A program made the translations under genes and the position numbers. A stretch of DNA of 64,000 bases from Avimuribaculum sp964395975 (GTDB lineage Bacteria > Bacteroidota > Bacteroidia > Bacteroidales > Muribaculaceae): positions 1 through 64,000 of the forward strand of contig CAYNBZ010000005.1 of NCBI GenBank assembly GCA_964395975.1. The letters are read 5' to 3'. Below are positions 53,474 to 63,239 of this stretch, piece by piece; positions within the stretch are counted from its first letter, which is position 1; each line of letters starts with the position of its first letter. The notes under the pieces were generated by a model, which was given only the letters and a program-made list of their open reading frames with translations, was not told the DNA's origin and searched no databases.

Positions 53474-54751
53474 TTATTCGAGAGCTTGACGTAAATCATC
53501 AATTATGTCATCGACATTTTCTATACCTACAGACAAGCGTATAAGGTCGGGAGCCACGCCCGCCTCGATAAGTTGTTCATCACTTAGCTGCCTGTGAGTG
53601 TGGCTTGCAGGATGCAGCACACACGAACGTGCATCGGCCACGTGAGTAACTATGCAAATAAATTTCAAGCGGTCCATGAATTTTATTGCATCTTCGCGAG
53701 AACCTTTTATTCCGAAGGTCATTACTCCGCATGTGCCGTTGGGAAGGTATTTTTGTGCAAGGTCGTGGTATTTGTCCCCCTCAAGATCTCCATAGTGTAC
53801 CCAATTGACACGTGGATGTGATTGCAGAAATTTTGCTACTTTCAATGCATTTTCACAATGGCGTGGCATACGTAGATGCAATGTTTCAAGTCCGACATTG
53901 ATGAGGAAAGCATTTTGCGGTGATTGGGCCGACCCGAGGTCGCGCATTAATTGAGCAACGGCTTTTTCTATGTATGCCAGTTTGCCGAATTTTTTTGTAT
54001 AAGAAAGTCCGTGATATGATTCATCGGGTTGTGTCAGGCATGCAAATCTGTCGGGATATTGTTCCCAGTCAAAGTTGCCGCTGTCGATAATGGCACCTCC
54101 CACTGTCATTGCGTGGCCGTCGATATATTTGGTAGTGGAATGTGTAACAATATCAGCACCCCATTCAAACGGACGGCAGTTGATGGGAGTGGCAAATGTG
54201 TTGTCGACAATAAGGGGAACACCGTGCTTGTGGGCTATTCGGGCGAATTTCTCTATATCGAGTATGTTCATGCCGGGATTGGCGATGGTTTCACCAAACA
54301 ATGCTTTGGTGTTTGGCTTGAAGGCCGCTTCTATTTCAGCATCATCAGAGTCGGCATCTACAAACGTCACGTCAATGCCTATCTTACGCATCGTTACGTT
54401 GAAAAGGTTGTATGTGCCACCGTAAATGGTCGATGAACATACGAAGTGGTCTCCGGCTCCGCAGATATTAAGCAAGGCATAAAGATTGGCAGCTTGTCCC
54501 GAGGAGGTTAGCATTCCTGCAATCCCTCCCTCTAAGGCTGTTATCTTTGCAGCGACTGCATCGCATGTGGGATTCTGTAATCGTGTGTAGAAGTATCCTG
54601 TCGCTTCGAGATCGAACAAGCGGGCCATTTCTTCGCTTGTGTCATATTTGAATGTTGTACTTTGATAAATTGGCAAAATACGGGATTCTCCGTTGCGAGG
54701 TTTCCATCCTGCTTGAACACAGAGTGTTTCTTTTCTAAGATTATTATTCAT
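53474..54751 (-). CDS. metY: O-acetylhomoserine sulfhydrylase (aminocarboxypropyltransferase)
   Basis: The 425-residue PLP enzyme has RKETLCVQAGWKPRNGESR, PIYQSTTF, RLQNPTCDAVAAKITALEGG, the PLP-binding Lys in THSTTKYIDGHAMTVGG and the C-terminal PASHTHRQLSDEQLIEAGV. It makes homocysteine from O-acetylhomoserine and sulfide in methionine synthesis, or cysteine from O-acetylserine. It is a single gene, with a promoter box at 54833-54840 and a leader of about 75 nt that can form two nested stems (54783-54822). That suggests control in the leader. Confidence 0.95.
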   Translation of the reverse strand: MNNNLRKETLCVQAGWKPRNGESRILPIYQSTTFKYDTSEEMARLFDLEATGYFYTRLQNPTCDAVAAKITALEGGIAGMLTSSGQAANLYALLNICGAGDHFVCSSTIYGGTYNLFNVTMRKIGIDVTFVDADSDDAEIEAAFKPNTKALFGETIANPGMNILDIEKFARIAHKHGVPLIVDNTFATPINCRPFEWGADIVTHSTTKYIDGHAMTVGGAIIDSGNFDWEQYPDRFACLTQPDESYHGLSYTKKFGKLAYIEKAVAQLMRDLGSAQSPQNAFLINVGLETLHLRMPRHCENALKVAKFLQSHPRVNWVHYGDLEGDKYHDLAQKYLPNGTCGVMTFGIKGSREDAIKFMDRLKFICIVTHVADARSCVLHPASHTHRQLSDEQLIEAGVAPDLIRLSVGIENVDDIIDDLRQALE

Positions 54752-54782
54752 AAAAAAAATTATGTATTGGCTTTAAATTTAT

Positions 54783-54822
54783 GCAGTTTCTACTTGTAGG
54801 CTTTTTAGAGCCGGTTTACTGC
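54783..54822 (-). promoter_or_regulatory. possible structured leader of metY
   Basis: On the minus strand GCAGT (54822-54818) can pair with ACTGC (54787-54783), enclosing GGCT (54812-54809) and AGCC (54802-54799) around loop CTAAAA. I cannot match it to a known riboswitch class. Its place before a methionine gene makes it a candidate for sensing a methionine-cycle metabolite. Confidence 0.35.
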
Positions 54823-54832
54823 TAATTTCCTG

Positions 54833-54840
54833 CAAAGTTA
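54833..54840 (-). promoter_or_regulatory. metY promoter, -7 box
   Basis: On the minus strand TAACTTTG, a perfect -7 box. Start near 54826, leader about 75 nt. Confidence 0.65.
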
Positions 54841-54936
54841 ATGAATCTCGTCAAAATAAAGGAAACCATGATTGATTTTATGTTACGTATGGATGTAGCA
54901 GAAAAGAGCAGTGACGAGATGCGGATATGGGATAAG

Positions 54937-56778
54937 TTATCGTTTCTTGCCGAAAATGGCTGTAATAAGGTCGCCACGACCGAGGCGGTGGAGCGAATTT
55001 ATGATTTCTTGCCGATATTCGGGCTTATACCAAAAGAAGTATTTGCGCTGTGACAGTTTTTCTTCACGTGTTGTGGCTGTATATACGGGTTCGAGTGTGT
55101 AAGGGTTGTAGCCGGTATAATACATTTCGGTGGAAACCGTCATCGGGGTAGGGGTAAAATCCTGCACCTGCTCAAGATGAAAATTCAGTTTCTTGGTTTT
55201 TACAGCTAATTCGGCCATGTCCGCTTCATGGCAACCCGGGTGTGATGAAATAAAATAGGGGATGAGTTGCAACCTTAATCCTTCGCATTCGTTAATAGTA
55301 TCAAATGTGCGCTTGAATTCTTCAAACAGGTTGAATGAAGGTTTGCGCATCAATTGTAGAACGGCATCTGATGTATGTTCGGGTGCGACTTTCAAACGCC
55401 CTGAAACATGTCGCAAAATCAGTTCTTTGATGTAATGTCGATTGATGTCGTTTATGCGTTTATTCTTGTTGCGGTGCATGGCAAGGTCGTAGCGCACACC
55501 GCTACCTATGAACGACCGTTTTACTTCCGGCAATGCGTCTACTGTGCGATAAATGTCAAGCAGATGGCTATGGTCGTTGTTCAGATTGGGGCATGGAGAT
55601 GGATGCAAGCAAGAGGGGCGAGTGCAGCGGCTGCATTTTTCGAGGTCATGTCCCGACATCTTGTACATGTTGGCCGAGGGACCTCCTAAATCTGAGATGT
55701 AACCTTTGAAATCGTCCATTTGTGTCACCTGCCGCACTTCTCGCATAATCGATTGCTTGCTGCGCGAGGTGATGAATTTGCCCTGATGTGCCGAAATGGT
55801 ACAGAATGCGCAACCGCCAAAACAGCCTCGGTGCATATTCACGGAGTGGCGTATCATCTCGTAAGCCGGGATACGCTTGCCATTATAGCGTGGATGCGGC
55901 AGGCGTGTATATGGGAGGTCAAACGAAGCATCGATTTCTTGCTCGGTCATTGGTGGATTGGCATGATTTACTTTTACTGCACGATTGCCCACACGTTGCC
56001 AAATATTGCGGCCATGGTAGCGATTCGACTCGATTTCGATATATTTGAAATTTTCGGCATGGCGACGTTTGTCGGCAAGAGCCTCTTCATGGCTGTAAAG
56101 CGTTATGTGGGTGTCGCTTTCACGTTCGTGAGGCATATTTTCGGTTGACAACAAAAGAGCCGTTTGCGGGATGTCAACCAATTCTTTAACGTGGTGCCCT
56201 GCAGAAATTGCATCTGCAATTTCAACTATTGGTTTCTCTCCCATGCCATATACAAGCAGGTCGGCAGGGCAATCGGCCAAGATGGAAGGACGTAAACGAT
56301 CTTGCCAATAGTCATAGTGTGTGAGCCTGCGCAATGAAGCCTCTATGCCGCCGATGATTATCGGGACATCGGGGTAGAGCCGACGTAGTATTTCGGAATA
56401 CACAATAGTGGGATAATCGGGACGCAATCCCGAACGCCCGTTAGGAGAGTATGCATCATCGCTGCGACGGCGGCGGTTGGCCGTATAATGATTGACCATT
56501 GAATCCATAGCACCTGCCGAAACGCCAAAAAACAATCGTGGCTGTCCCAACTTCTTAAAGTCACGCAAGTCGTCTTGCCAATTTGGTTGTGGCACTATAG
56601 CCACGCGGTAGCCGCGGGCTTCGAGCACACGTCCTATCACGGCTGCACCCATCGAAGGATGGTCTATATAAGCATCACCGGAAAAAATAATGACATCGAT
56701 ATAATCCCACCCCAAGTATTCGATTTCTTTCTTGGTGGTTGGAAGCCATTGTCGGTGTATTTTGTTGCTATTGTTCAT
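54937..56778 (-). CDS. YgiQ family radical SAM protein
   Basis: I chose the ATG at 56778 (MNNSNKIHRQWLPTTKKEIE), 13 nt after uvrB; the longer frame would overlap uvrB. The 613-residue product has an N-terminal UPF0313 domain (FFGVSAGAMDSMVNHYTANRRRR in part, GGIEASLRRLTHYDYWQD in part), and a radical SAM core with the CxxxCxxC motif in HRGCFGGCAFCTISAHQG. A Cys-rich segment follows (KCSRCTRPSCLHPSPC), which may hold a second cluster. YgiQ proteins are conserved radical SAM enzymes without a settled substrate. Transcription with uvrB is likely. Confidence 0.93.
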   Translation of the reverse strand: MNNSNKIHRQWLPTTKKEIEYLGWDYIDVIIFSGDAYIDHPSMGAAVIGRVLEARGYRVAIVPQPNWQDDLRDFKKLGQPRLFFGVSAGAMDSMVNHYTANRRRRSDDAYSPNGRSGLRPDYPTIVYSEILRRLYPDVPIIIGGIEASLRRLTHYDYWQDRLRPSILADCPADLLVYGMGEKPIVEIADAISAGHHVKELVDIPQTALLLSTENMPHERESDTHITLYSHEEALADKRRHAENFKYIEIESNRYHGRNIWQRVGNRAVKVNHANPPMTEQEIDASFDLPYTRLPHPRYNGKRIPAYEMIRHSVNMHRGCFGGCAFCTISAHQGKFITSRSKQSIMREVRQVTQMDDFKGYISDLGGPSANMYKMSGHDLEKCSRCTRPSCLHPSPCPNLNNDHSHLLDIYRTVDALPEVKRSFIGSGVRYDLAMHRNKNKRINDINRHYIKELILRHVSGRLKVAPEHTSDAVLQLMRKPSFNLFEEFKRTFDTINECEGLRLQLIPYFISSHPGCHEADMAELAVKTKKLNFHLEQVQDFTPTPMTVSTEMYYTGYNPYTLEPVYTATTREEKLSQRKYFFWYKPEYRQEIINSLHRLGRGDLITAIFGKKR

Positions 56779-56791
56779 TAGCTTTGTCGTG

Positions 56792-58894
56792 TTAATCTTG
56801 CTGCTTGGCAATGCGATTTTCAATGTCGAGTAATTGGTCGCGTAATTGTGCGGCTTCAATAAAGTCCATTCGCTTTGCGGCTGCAATCATGTCGGCTCGC
56901 AATCGTTCGGCTGTGTTCTGCAAGTCATCTCGGCTCATGTATTTTACAACGGGGTCGGCAGCTAATCCGGCATCAAGCGAAAATTCGGCCTCGCATTGAC
57001 GTATGATTTGTTCGGGCAGATGTTTATTGCCGTTTATGTATTCATATTTCTTGCCTTTCCGGTTTTTGTGGTTTTCGGCATCGATATCGGTTTCATCGAC
57101 CTCTTTGCCTATAATCAAGTTGCGAGCTTTGATGATGGCTTGCGGTGTGATTCCATGTTCTTCGTTATATTTCAGTTGAGCCGTGCGCCGGCGTTCTGTT
57201 TCTTCGATTGTGCGTCGCATGGAGTCGGTTATCTTGTCGGCATACATTATGACGAGTCCGTTCAAGTTTCGTGCTGCACGTCCTGCCATCTGCGTCAAGG
57301 AGCGGTGTGAACGCAGGAATCCCTCTTTATCGGCATCAATGATGGCCATGAGCGACACCTCCGGCAGGTCGAGGCCTTCCCTCAGCAAGTTTACGCCGAT
57401 TAGCACATCGATATTGCCTGCGCGCAGGTCATCGAGTATTTTGATGCGATCCATCGTTTCGACATCGCTGTGCATGTAAGCACAATTTATGTCTAATTTT
57501 GCGAGATATGCGGCAAGTTCCTCGGCCATGCGCTTGGTGAGTGTCGATACGAGTGTACGTTCCTGTCTTTCGATGCGCAATTGTATTTCTTCGATGAGGT
57601 CATCGATTTGTCCTTTTGACGGCCGCACTGCAATCACCGGGTCAAGAAGCCCAGTCGGACGTATGATTTGTTCAGTTACTATGCCTTCCGACTTTGCAAG
57701 TTCATAGTCATCGGGTGTTGCGCTCACATATATCGTCTGATGGGTCATTGCTTCAAACTCTTCGAAGCGCAAAGGGCGATTGTCGGCTGCTGCTTGTAGC
57801 CTGAAGCCATAATTTATCAGGTTGGCCTTGCGTGACTGGTCGCCTCCATACATGGCACGTATTTGCGGAATGGTCACATGACTCTCGTCAATAATTGTAA
57901 GGAAATCTTTCGGGAAGTAGTCGAGCAGGCAGAATGGGCGAGCGCCGGGCGAGCGTCCGTCAAAGTATCGCGAGTAGTTTTCAATGCCGCTGCAATAACC
58001 CATTTCGCGAATCATCTCAATGTCATATGTTACACGTTCTTGCAACCGTTTGGCTTCGGCAAGTCGTCCTTCTTTGTTGAACATTCCCACTTCTGTGCCA
58101 AGGTCAAGTTCTATTTGAGCCAATGCTTGTGCCATGCGTGTCTTTGATGTGACAAAGATGTTGGCCGGAAATATGCTGAATTCCGCGACATTCTCTTGTG
58201 GCAGCTGCGAAACAGTGTCGAGTACTTGTATCGCCTCTATTTCATTCCCCCAAAAGATGACACGTATCATTATTTCTTCGTATGCAAGATAGATGTCCAC
58301 TGTATCGCCTTTCACACGGAATGTGCCACGTTCTAACTTTACTTCGTTGCGTGAATAAAGCGCGCTCACAAGGGTGCGTAGAAATTCATCGCGTCCCACA
58401 TTCATTCCGCAGGCTATGTGTATGATGTTTTCACCGAAATCCTCAGGATTTCCCATACCATAGAGGCATGATACCGATGACACTACAACGATGTCACGTC
58501 GTCCCGACAGAAGTGCCGTGGTGGTGGCAAGTCGCAATCTGTCGATTTCATCGTTGATCATCAGGTCTTTCTCAATATATTTGTCGGATGCCGGAATATA
58601 AGCCTCGGGTTGGTAATAATCATAGTACGATACGAAGTAGTGTACCGAGTTTTCGGGAAAAAATGATTTGAATTCCGAATATAGTTGTGCAGCAAGTGTT
58701 TTGTTGTGAGACAATACAAGTGTCGGGCGCTGAACGTTAGCAATTACATTGGCCATTGTGAAAGTCTTGCCCGACCCTGTTACTCCAAGCAATGTTTGGT
58801 AGGGAGTGCCGTTTTTTACACCTTCCGATAATTCGCGTATTGCGTTTGGTTGGTCACCGGTAGGTTGATAATCCGAATGAAGTAAAAAATCCAT
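56792..58894 (-). CDS. uvrB: excinuclease ABC subunit UvrB
   Basis: The 700-residue helicase-like protein has the P-loop GVTGSGKTFTMANV, the beta-hairpin region YYDYYQPEAYIP, DESHVTIPQI, helicase motif VI in QMAGRAARN, and a C-terminal UVR domain (about 655-690) that binds UvrC. UvrB verifies DNA damage after loading by UvrA. Its end lies 13 nt before the YgiQ gene. A promoter box lies at 58938-58945. Confidence 0.98.
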   Translation of the reverse strand: MDFLLHSDYQPTGDQPNAIRELSEGVKNGTPYQTLLGVTGSGKTFTMANVIANVQRPTLVLSHNKTLAAQLYSEFKSFFPENSVHYFVSYYDYYQPEAYIPASDKYIEKDLMINDEIDRLRLATTTALLSGRRDIVVVSSVSCLYGMGNPEDFGENIIHIACGMNVGRDEFLRTLVSALYSRNEVKLERGTFRVKGDTVDIYLAYEEIMIRVIFWGNEIEAIQVLDTVSQLPQENVAEFSIFPANIFVTSKTRMAQALAQIELDLGTEVGMFNKEGRLAEAKRLQERVTYDIEMIREMGYCSGIENYSRYFDGRSPGARPFCLLDYFPKDFLTIIDESHVTIPQIRAMYGGDQSRKANLINYGFRLQAAADNRPLRFEEFEAMTHQTIYVSATPDDYELAKSEGIVTEQIIRPTGLLDPVIAVRPSKGQIDDLIEEIQLRIERQERTLVSTLTKRMAEELAAYLAKLDINCAYMHSDVETMDRIKILDDLRAGNIDVLIGVNLLREGLDLPEVSLMAIIDADKEGFLRSHRSLTQMAGRAARNLNGLVIMYADKITDSMRRTIEETERRRTAQLKYNEEHGITPQAIIKARNLIIGKEVDETDIDAENHKNRKGKKYEYINGNKHLPEQIIRQCEAEFSLDAGLAADPVVKYMSRDDLQNTAERLRADMIAAAKRMDFIEAAQLRDQLLDIENRIAKQQD

Positions 58895-58937
58895 CGTAAT
58901 ACATTTGTGGAAAAAGCAAACTTGCCAAATCAGTTTG

Positions 58938-58945
58938 CAAAGTTA
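58938..58945 (-). promoter_or_regulatory. uvrB promoter, -7 box
   Basis: On the minus strand TAACTTTG followed by GCA, a perfect -7 box, 43 nt upstream of the uvrB start codon. Confidence 0.65.
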
Positions 58946-59029
58946 AGAAAGACACCGCAAATACAGTCTTGCCCGGTCATTAAATTTACCTAATCTCGGG
59001 TGAATGATTGGGAATTGAGGTCTTATGCT

Positions 59030-59037
59030 TATTTTTG
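59030..59037 (+). promoter_or_regulatory. promoter -7 box of the DUF6056 gene
   Basis: TATTTTTG matches TAnnTTTG, with ATTG at 59007-59010 as -33 (19-nt spacing). It lies past an in-frame ATG at 59025, which supports the start at 59058. Confidence 0.55.
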
Positions 59038-59057
59038 CATTAAAGAATCCGCAAAGA

Positions 59058-60491
59058 ATGAAATCAGGGAAGATATATATTTTTGTGATTGTTGCCATTT
59101 CGATAATATGCCTGTTACCATTTCTTTATGTATGTCGTTATGTGCATCCGGTCAACGATGATTATTCGTTTGCCATGACCCATATCGGCTCCAATTGTTT
59201 TGCTGCTGTTGTCGATTCCTATTTTAATTGGTCGGGAAGATATTTGGCAACTTTTTTGTCAAGTCTTAATCCGCTTTCTTACAGCGTAGATTCCATGTTT
59301 TGGTACAAAGTGGCATCGACCATTATGGTGTTGCTGTTTTTCTTTGTCCCAATCATTGCGTTTCGGGTCATGGCGGGCAAATATCTTGGAAAATTTCGGT
59401 CGGCTGCGCTTGGCTGCCTGTTCTTCATCATGTTTATGGCTCTTTGTCCAAAAGTGTCGGAATTGTTTTATTGGTTTTCATCGTATGTAGCATTCACTGT
59501 GCCATCGTTGGTGGCTTTGTTGTTTTTCGCAATATTGCCGCGTGGCGGCAGATTGTTTACGGCCTTGCAGTGTTTGCTTGCTTTTGTCATACCGGGTGGA
59601 AATGAAGTGACTGCAGTGCTCTTTGTAATGACTGTGTTATTTCTGGCTCTTGTAACGCGCAACCGGCGCATAATGTTGTTGGCTGCAATTGCTGTCGTGG
59701 CAATAGTCATTGTTATATTAAGCCCGGGAAATGGGGTGAGAATGGGTTACCAATTGTCGGGACACCCATATTTGTGGACTGTTATGGTCAGTGTGCTACA
59801 GACTTTATCGTGGGGGGTGTTGTGGTTGCCGGCGTTATTGCTTGTTACTGTGGTCTATGTGCCATTGGTGGGAGTACGGCTTTGCGGTCTGAAGATTTTT
59901 AACATCAAGCCGTTGCATTATGTGATTTTTGTGACATTAAGTGTACTTGTGGCTCACATACCGGCTACGCTTGGACTGTCATCGGTTATAACCGGTCGCA
60001 CGGCCAATTCGTTATTGTTCTTTTTTATCCTGTATTATTTCTTCGGAGTACAGATTATCATTAATCGCCATGCCGATGCGTTGAAAAAGGCTCTCGCCAT
60101 GAAGTATTGTCATAGGGCGTGTGCGGTCATGCTGTTTTGTTTTACTTTTTTGTGCCCTCTTACGCTTGAAGGACCAGTTGCCACGGCATATTTCGACATA
60201 GCCTGTGGCAAGGCTGCACGATATGATGCTATTCTCACCGAGCGTGACATACTTGCCATGGAAAACTGTGAAAACGTTGACACGGTGGTGTGGTTTAAGC
60301 CACTTGGCGTTACTTCAAAAACATTGTTTGTGAAAGATCTTGGAACTGTACCCGATGCAATGTTCTGTTATGATTATAGTCACTACCACAAGTTGAAGTG
60401 CAAGGTTGCCGTGGATGGCGATGATATTCGGTTTATCAGTAACTACGAAACGATTTTCTTGATGGGGAAGCAAGTACGCAACGACAAATGA
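59058..60491 (+). CDS. DUF6056 family membrane protein
   Basis: The 477-residue product has about 11-12 membrane helices. The first periplasmic loop has the motif VHPVNDDYSFAMTHIG and then YFNWSGRYLATFLSSLNPL, which resembles the DDxx-type loop of GT-C glycosyltransferases and the DUF6056 family. A periplasmic C-terminal part follows (about 395-477). Proteins of this kind are thought to be polyprenyl-linked sugar transferases or related envelope glycan enzymes; this is inference. The start at 59058 was chosen because a promoter box overlaps the region of the earlier ATG. Confidence 0.8.
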   Translation: MKSGKIYIFVIVAISIICLLPFLYVCRYVHPVNDDYSFAMTHIGSNCFAAVVDSYFNWSGRYLATFLSSLNPLSYSVDSMFWYKVASTIMVLLFFFVPIIAFRVMAGKYLGKFRSAALGCLFFIMFMALCPKVSELFYWFSSYVAFTVPSLVALLFFAILPRGGRLFTALQCLLAFVIPGGNEVTAVLFVMTVLFLALVTRNRRIMLLAAIAVVAIVIVILSPGNGVRMGYQLSGHPYLWTVMVSVLQTLSWGVLWLPALLLVTVVYVPLVGVRLCGLKIFNIKPLHYVIFVTLSVLVAHIPATLGLSSVITGRTANSLLFFFILYYFFGVQIIINRHADALKKALAMKYCHRACAVMLFCFTFLCPLTLEGPVATAYFDIACGKAARYDAILTERDILAMENCENVDTVVWFKPLGVTSKTLFVKDLGTVPDAMFCYDYSHYHKLKCKVAVDGDDIRFISNYETIFLMGKQVRNDK

Positions 60492-60515
60492 TACCGATAC
60501 TACAATTAAGATTGT

Positions 60516-61838
60516 TCACACTGCCGGGAGGCTCATGCCATTTAACTTGCGGTAAAGGTCGAGGGCATATACGTCGGTCATGCCGCTGATGTGGTCGATG
60601 ACTGCCTGTATCTTTTCGAACAACGTGGGAGCAAATACATCGTATTGTTGAGGAAACTTGCTTAGTAACAATTGAGAATAGTTGCGCTCGGGATGCAACA
60701 CGGCCTCAGTGAGCTTGCGCAATAGTTCAGTTATGATTTGATGTCCTGCAAGGTCTACGTCAACCACTTCGCCGGCTCTGTATATTTTGGCATGGGCAAG
60801 GTCGCTGCATTTGCGGTAGGCAAATCTGGGACGTTCCGACAGGTGGTCGATGAGGCACCCTTCAAACCGGCCACATAATATTTCATCTTCATGATCGAGG
60901 AATATCTTGCAACACTCATTTACGAGCAGGCCTATGATGCACGAACGCAAATAAACCACTTTCTCGTTATTGTCTTCAACATTGGCCATGACATCGCATA
61001 TATGTTTTTTGCGGCTATCATCGAAAAAATTCAGTAAAAGGTTTATTACATCGTTGGTGTTAAGTATCTTCAGTTTATGTGCATCTTCGATGTCCATTAT
61101 TTGATAGCAAATGTCGTCGGCAGCCTCTATGAGATATACGAGAGGGTGGCGGCAGTAGCATTCATCTTCTAATTTTATAAGCCCTACTTCATTGGCTACA
61201 CGTTCGAAAAGTTCCTTTTCGGTTGTGAAAAAGCCGAATTTCCCCTTTTCTCCACATTTGGACGAGGAGAAAGGGTATTTTACAATCGCGGCAAGCATGG
61301 AATAGGTCATGGCAAATCCGCCCGGGCGGCGACCCTTGAATTGATGGGCAAGTAAACGGAATGAGTTGGCGTTGCCCTCGAAGTGTATCAGGTCGTTCCA
61401 TTGGCCGGTGGTGAGATGCTCTTTGAATTTAAGCCCTTCCCCCTCGTTGAAGAACGCTCCTATGGATTTTTCTCCCGAGTGCCCGAATGGTGGATTGCCC
61501 AAGTCGTGGGCAAGACATGCCGCTGCTACAATCTCCTCGATGTTGTGAAATTTTTTAACCCATACTTCTCCGGCATATTTTTCCCGCAGCTTACGCGACA
61601 CTTCACTTGCAAGCGACTTGCCGACACTTGATACTTCAAGGCTGTGTGTAAGTCGGTTATGTACGAATATACTACCGGGCAGTGGGAACACCTGCGTCTT
61701 GTTTTGCAACCGTCGGAATGGCGATGAGAATACAAGGCGGTCATAGTCGCGTTGGAAGTCGCTGCGAATGGTTTCACGTCTGTCGTTATAATGTTCAAGC
61801 CCGAGCCGTTTGCCGCAAATAAGGCGGTCCCACTCCAT
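60516..61838 (-). CDS. dgt: deoxyguanosinetriphosphate triphosphohydrolase (HD family)
   Basis: I took the start at 61838 (MEWDRLICGKRLGLEHYN), which fits the family and lies 7 nt after the deacetylase stop; a longer frame from 61871 would overlap that gene. The 440-residue HD-domain protein has RDYDRLVFSSPFRRLQNKTQ, the metal site in RLTHSLEV and LAHDLGNPPFGHSGE, and a Asp in YLIEAADDICYQIMD. It splits dGTP (and often other dNTPs) into deoxynucleoside and triphosphate and shapes dNTP pools; related enzymes also limit phages. Confidence 0.93.
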   Translation of the reverse strand: MEWDRLICGKRLGLEHYNDRRETIRSDFQRDYDRLVFSSPFRRLQNKTQVFPLPGSIFVHNRLTHSLEVSSVGKSLASEVSRKLREKYAGEVWVKKFHNIEEIVAAACLAHDLGNPPFGHSGEKSIGAFFNEGEGLKFKEHLTTGQWNDLIHFEGNANSFRLLAHQFKGRRPGGFAMTYSMLAAIVKYPFSSSKCGEKGKFGFFTTEKELFERVANEVGLIKLEDECYCRHPLVYLIEAADDICYQIMDIEDAHKLKILNTNDVINLLLNFFDDSRKKHICDVMANVEDNNEKVVYLRSCIIGLLVNECCKIFLDHEDEILCGRFEGCLIDHLSERPRFAYRKCSDLAHAKIYRAGEVVDVDLAGHQIITELLRKLTEAVLHPERNYSQLLLSKFPQQYDVFAPTLFEKIQAVIDHISGMTDVYALDLYRKLNGMSLPAV

Positions 61839-61845
61839 TTTTTTG

Positions 61846-62541
61846 CTATTGGGCTTTGTTGTCATACACATTATGGTATGTGATTTTTGAGTGCGTAGTC
61901 GGTGTGATGCCTTTTTGCCTGAAAAGTTCGCTCACGGTGACAAGTGTGTACCCTTGTTTTCTCAGTTCGGGGATAATGGTTTTCAAGGCTTCGGCAGTTG
62001 CATCATTGCCCTCGAAGTCGTGCAGCAATATCACATCTCCGTCTTTTACTTTCTTAAGTACCTCTTGGCTACGATCGCTTGCGGTCACCGATGGCTCCCA
62101 ATCCTTTACGTCGAAACCTCCGATAAATGTCAAGTCGATGGTGCTGTACATCACATCGCTTGTTTCTAAATATGGAGCACGGAAGAATTGCGGCTCGCGT
62201 CCGACCACTTGCTTGATTGCATCAGAAGTGTATTTCGCTTCCATGCTTATTTCGTCGGCTGTCATTTCGCCCATGTGTGAGTGCGAGCGTGAGTGGTTTT
62301 CAAGTTCACAGCCCTGTTCGACAGCCCGTTTCATGACTTCACCGGTTGAACTGTCGATGTTTTTCCCACAAAGAAAAAATGTGGCTACCGCATTGTTTTC
62401 TTTAAGCACGTCAAGCACTTTTACTGTGGTTGTGGTGTTTGGTCCGTCATCAAAGGTTAATGCCACTAATTTGTCGTTGTCGGCACCATTGGCTGTTACG
62501 TAACAAATGACGGTCATGATTATCGTTAAAAATTTTTTCAT
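61846..62541 (-). CDS. polysaccharide deacetylase (NodB domain)
   Basis: The 231-residue protein has a signal peptide (MKKFLTIIMTVICYVTANG) and a NodB carbohydrate esterase 4 domain: LTFDDGPNTTTTVKVLDVL with the Asp pair, ENHSRSHSHMGEM with the zinc His residues, FRAPYLETSD and ILLHDFEG. It removes acetyl groups from peptidoglycan or another glycan in the envelope. The dgt gene follows after 7 nt, so the two are likely co-transcribed although their roles differ. Confidence 0.93.
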   Translation of the reverse strand: MKKFLTIIMTVICYVTANGADNDKLVALTFDDGPNTTTTVKVLDVLKENNAVATFFLCGKNIDSSTGEVMKRAVEQGCELENHSRSHSHMGEMTADEISMEAKYTSDAIKQVVGREPQFFRAPYLETSDVMYSTIDLTFIGGFDVKDWEPSVTASDRSQEVLKKVKDGDVILLHDFEGNDATAEALKTIIPELRKQGYTLVTVSELFRQKGITPTTHSKITYHNVYDNKAQ

Positions 62542-62642
62542 ATATGTTCCTGTTTTTTTATTATTTCATACTGCGAATATAAGAAATTTTTCAACTGATC
62601 TCAGTATGTTAAAATGTAAAAATATTCAAAAATGAAGATTTT

Positions 62643-62674
62643 TTTGCACATTATTCAATTATATGCTACCTTTG
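62643..62674 (+). promoter_or_regulatory. ssrA promoter
   Basis: TTTG at 62643-62646 and TACCTTTG at 62667-62674 are separated by 20 nt. The start near 62681 would give a precursor with about 50 nt before the mature 5' end. Confidence 0.75.
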
Positions 62675-62730
62675 CATACTCAAATTACACATGGATTAAA
62701 GGTATGTGTGCTTATCCTTGTACGATTATT

Positions 62731-63131
62731 GGGGTCGACTGGATTTGACAGCGTGTAGAAGCGGTGTGTAAGCATGCAGAGCGATGATGGCTTAGCTCTA
62801 TAATATACTCGACATCAGAAATTTATCTGGCGAAAATAATTACGCTCTTGCTGCCTAAACCGAAGAACAGTAGGTTTGGCTTAATCCTCGCCACAGTGGC
62901 GGGGACAAGACATCACCCGATTGCTCTTTTCCCGAAGCTAATCGACAAGGTGGTGCTCATAAATCGGGAATAGGAGCCGGTAAGTCTGGCATCGGCACTG
63001 AAAATTTACAGACTAAGCCGCAAGTTGGCAGCCATGAGCCTTACTTTCGGTCTAAAACAGTATCATGGATAAGCATGTAGAAAGCACATTGGTTCCATGT
63101 TTGGACGAGGGTTCGATTCCCTCCGGCTCCA
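62731..63131 (+). ncRNA. ssrA: transfer-messenger RNA (tmRNA)
   Basis: The 5' end GGGGTCGACTGGATTTGACA and the 3' part GGTTCGATTCCCTCCGGCTCC are typical; they pair as GGGGTCG/CGGCTCC to make the acceptor stem. The tag frame begins at about 62831 and encodes GENNYALAA followed by TAA, after a resume Ala. tmRNA frees stalled ribosomes and tags the incomplete protein for proteolysis. No CCA is encoded; the 3' end could be at 63131-63133. A strong terminator follows. Confidence 0.96.
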
Positions 63132-63177
63132 CACTCACATTTGCAGATTGTGTAATACACAATTGTAGCAATTTTAG

Positions 63178-63222
63178 AGCATTGCATCTCAGCTTTTTTA
63201 GATGAGATGCAATGCTTTTTTT
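63178..63222 (+). terminator. terminator of tmRNA
   Basis: AGCATTGCATCTCA (63178-63191) pairs perfectly with TGAGATGCAATGCT (63203-63216) and is followed by TTTTTT. It may also serve the minus-strand gene that ends at 63240. Confidence 0.92.
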
Positions 63223-63239
63223 ACAATGAGGAGTTTTTG

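Noticed and set aside
54841..55053. 70-codon plus-strand frame near the end of the YgiQ gene
   Set aside because: Half of it overlaps the YgiQ gene antisense, and its 5' part lies on the -7 and -33 region of the metY promoter.
61856..62503. 215-codon frame antisense to the polysaccharide deacetylase
   Set aside because: It mirrors the codon pattern of the NodB gene, which has all catalytic motifs; the antisense product is low-complexity Ser-rich.
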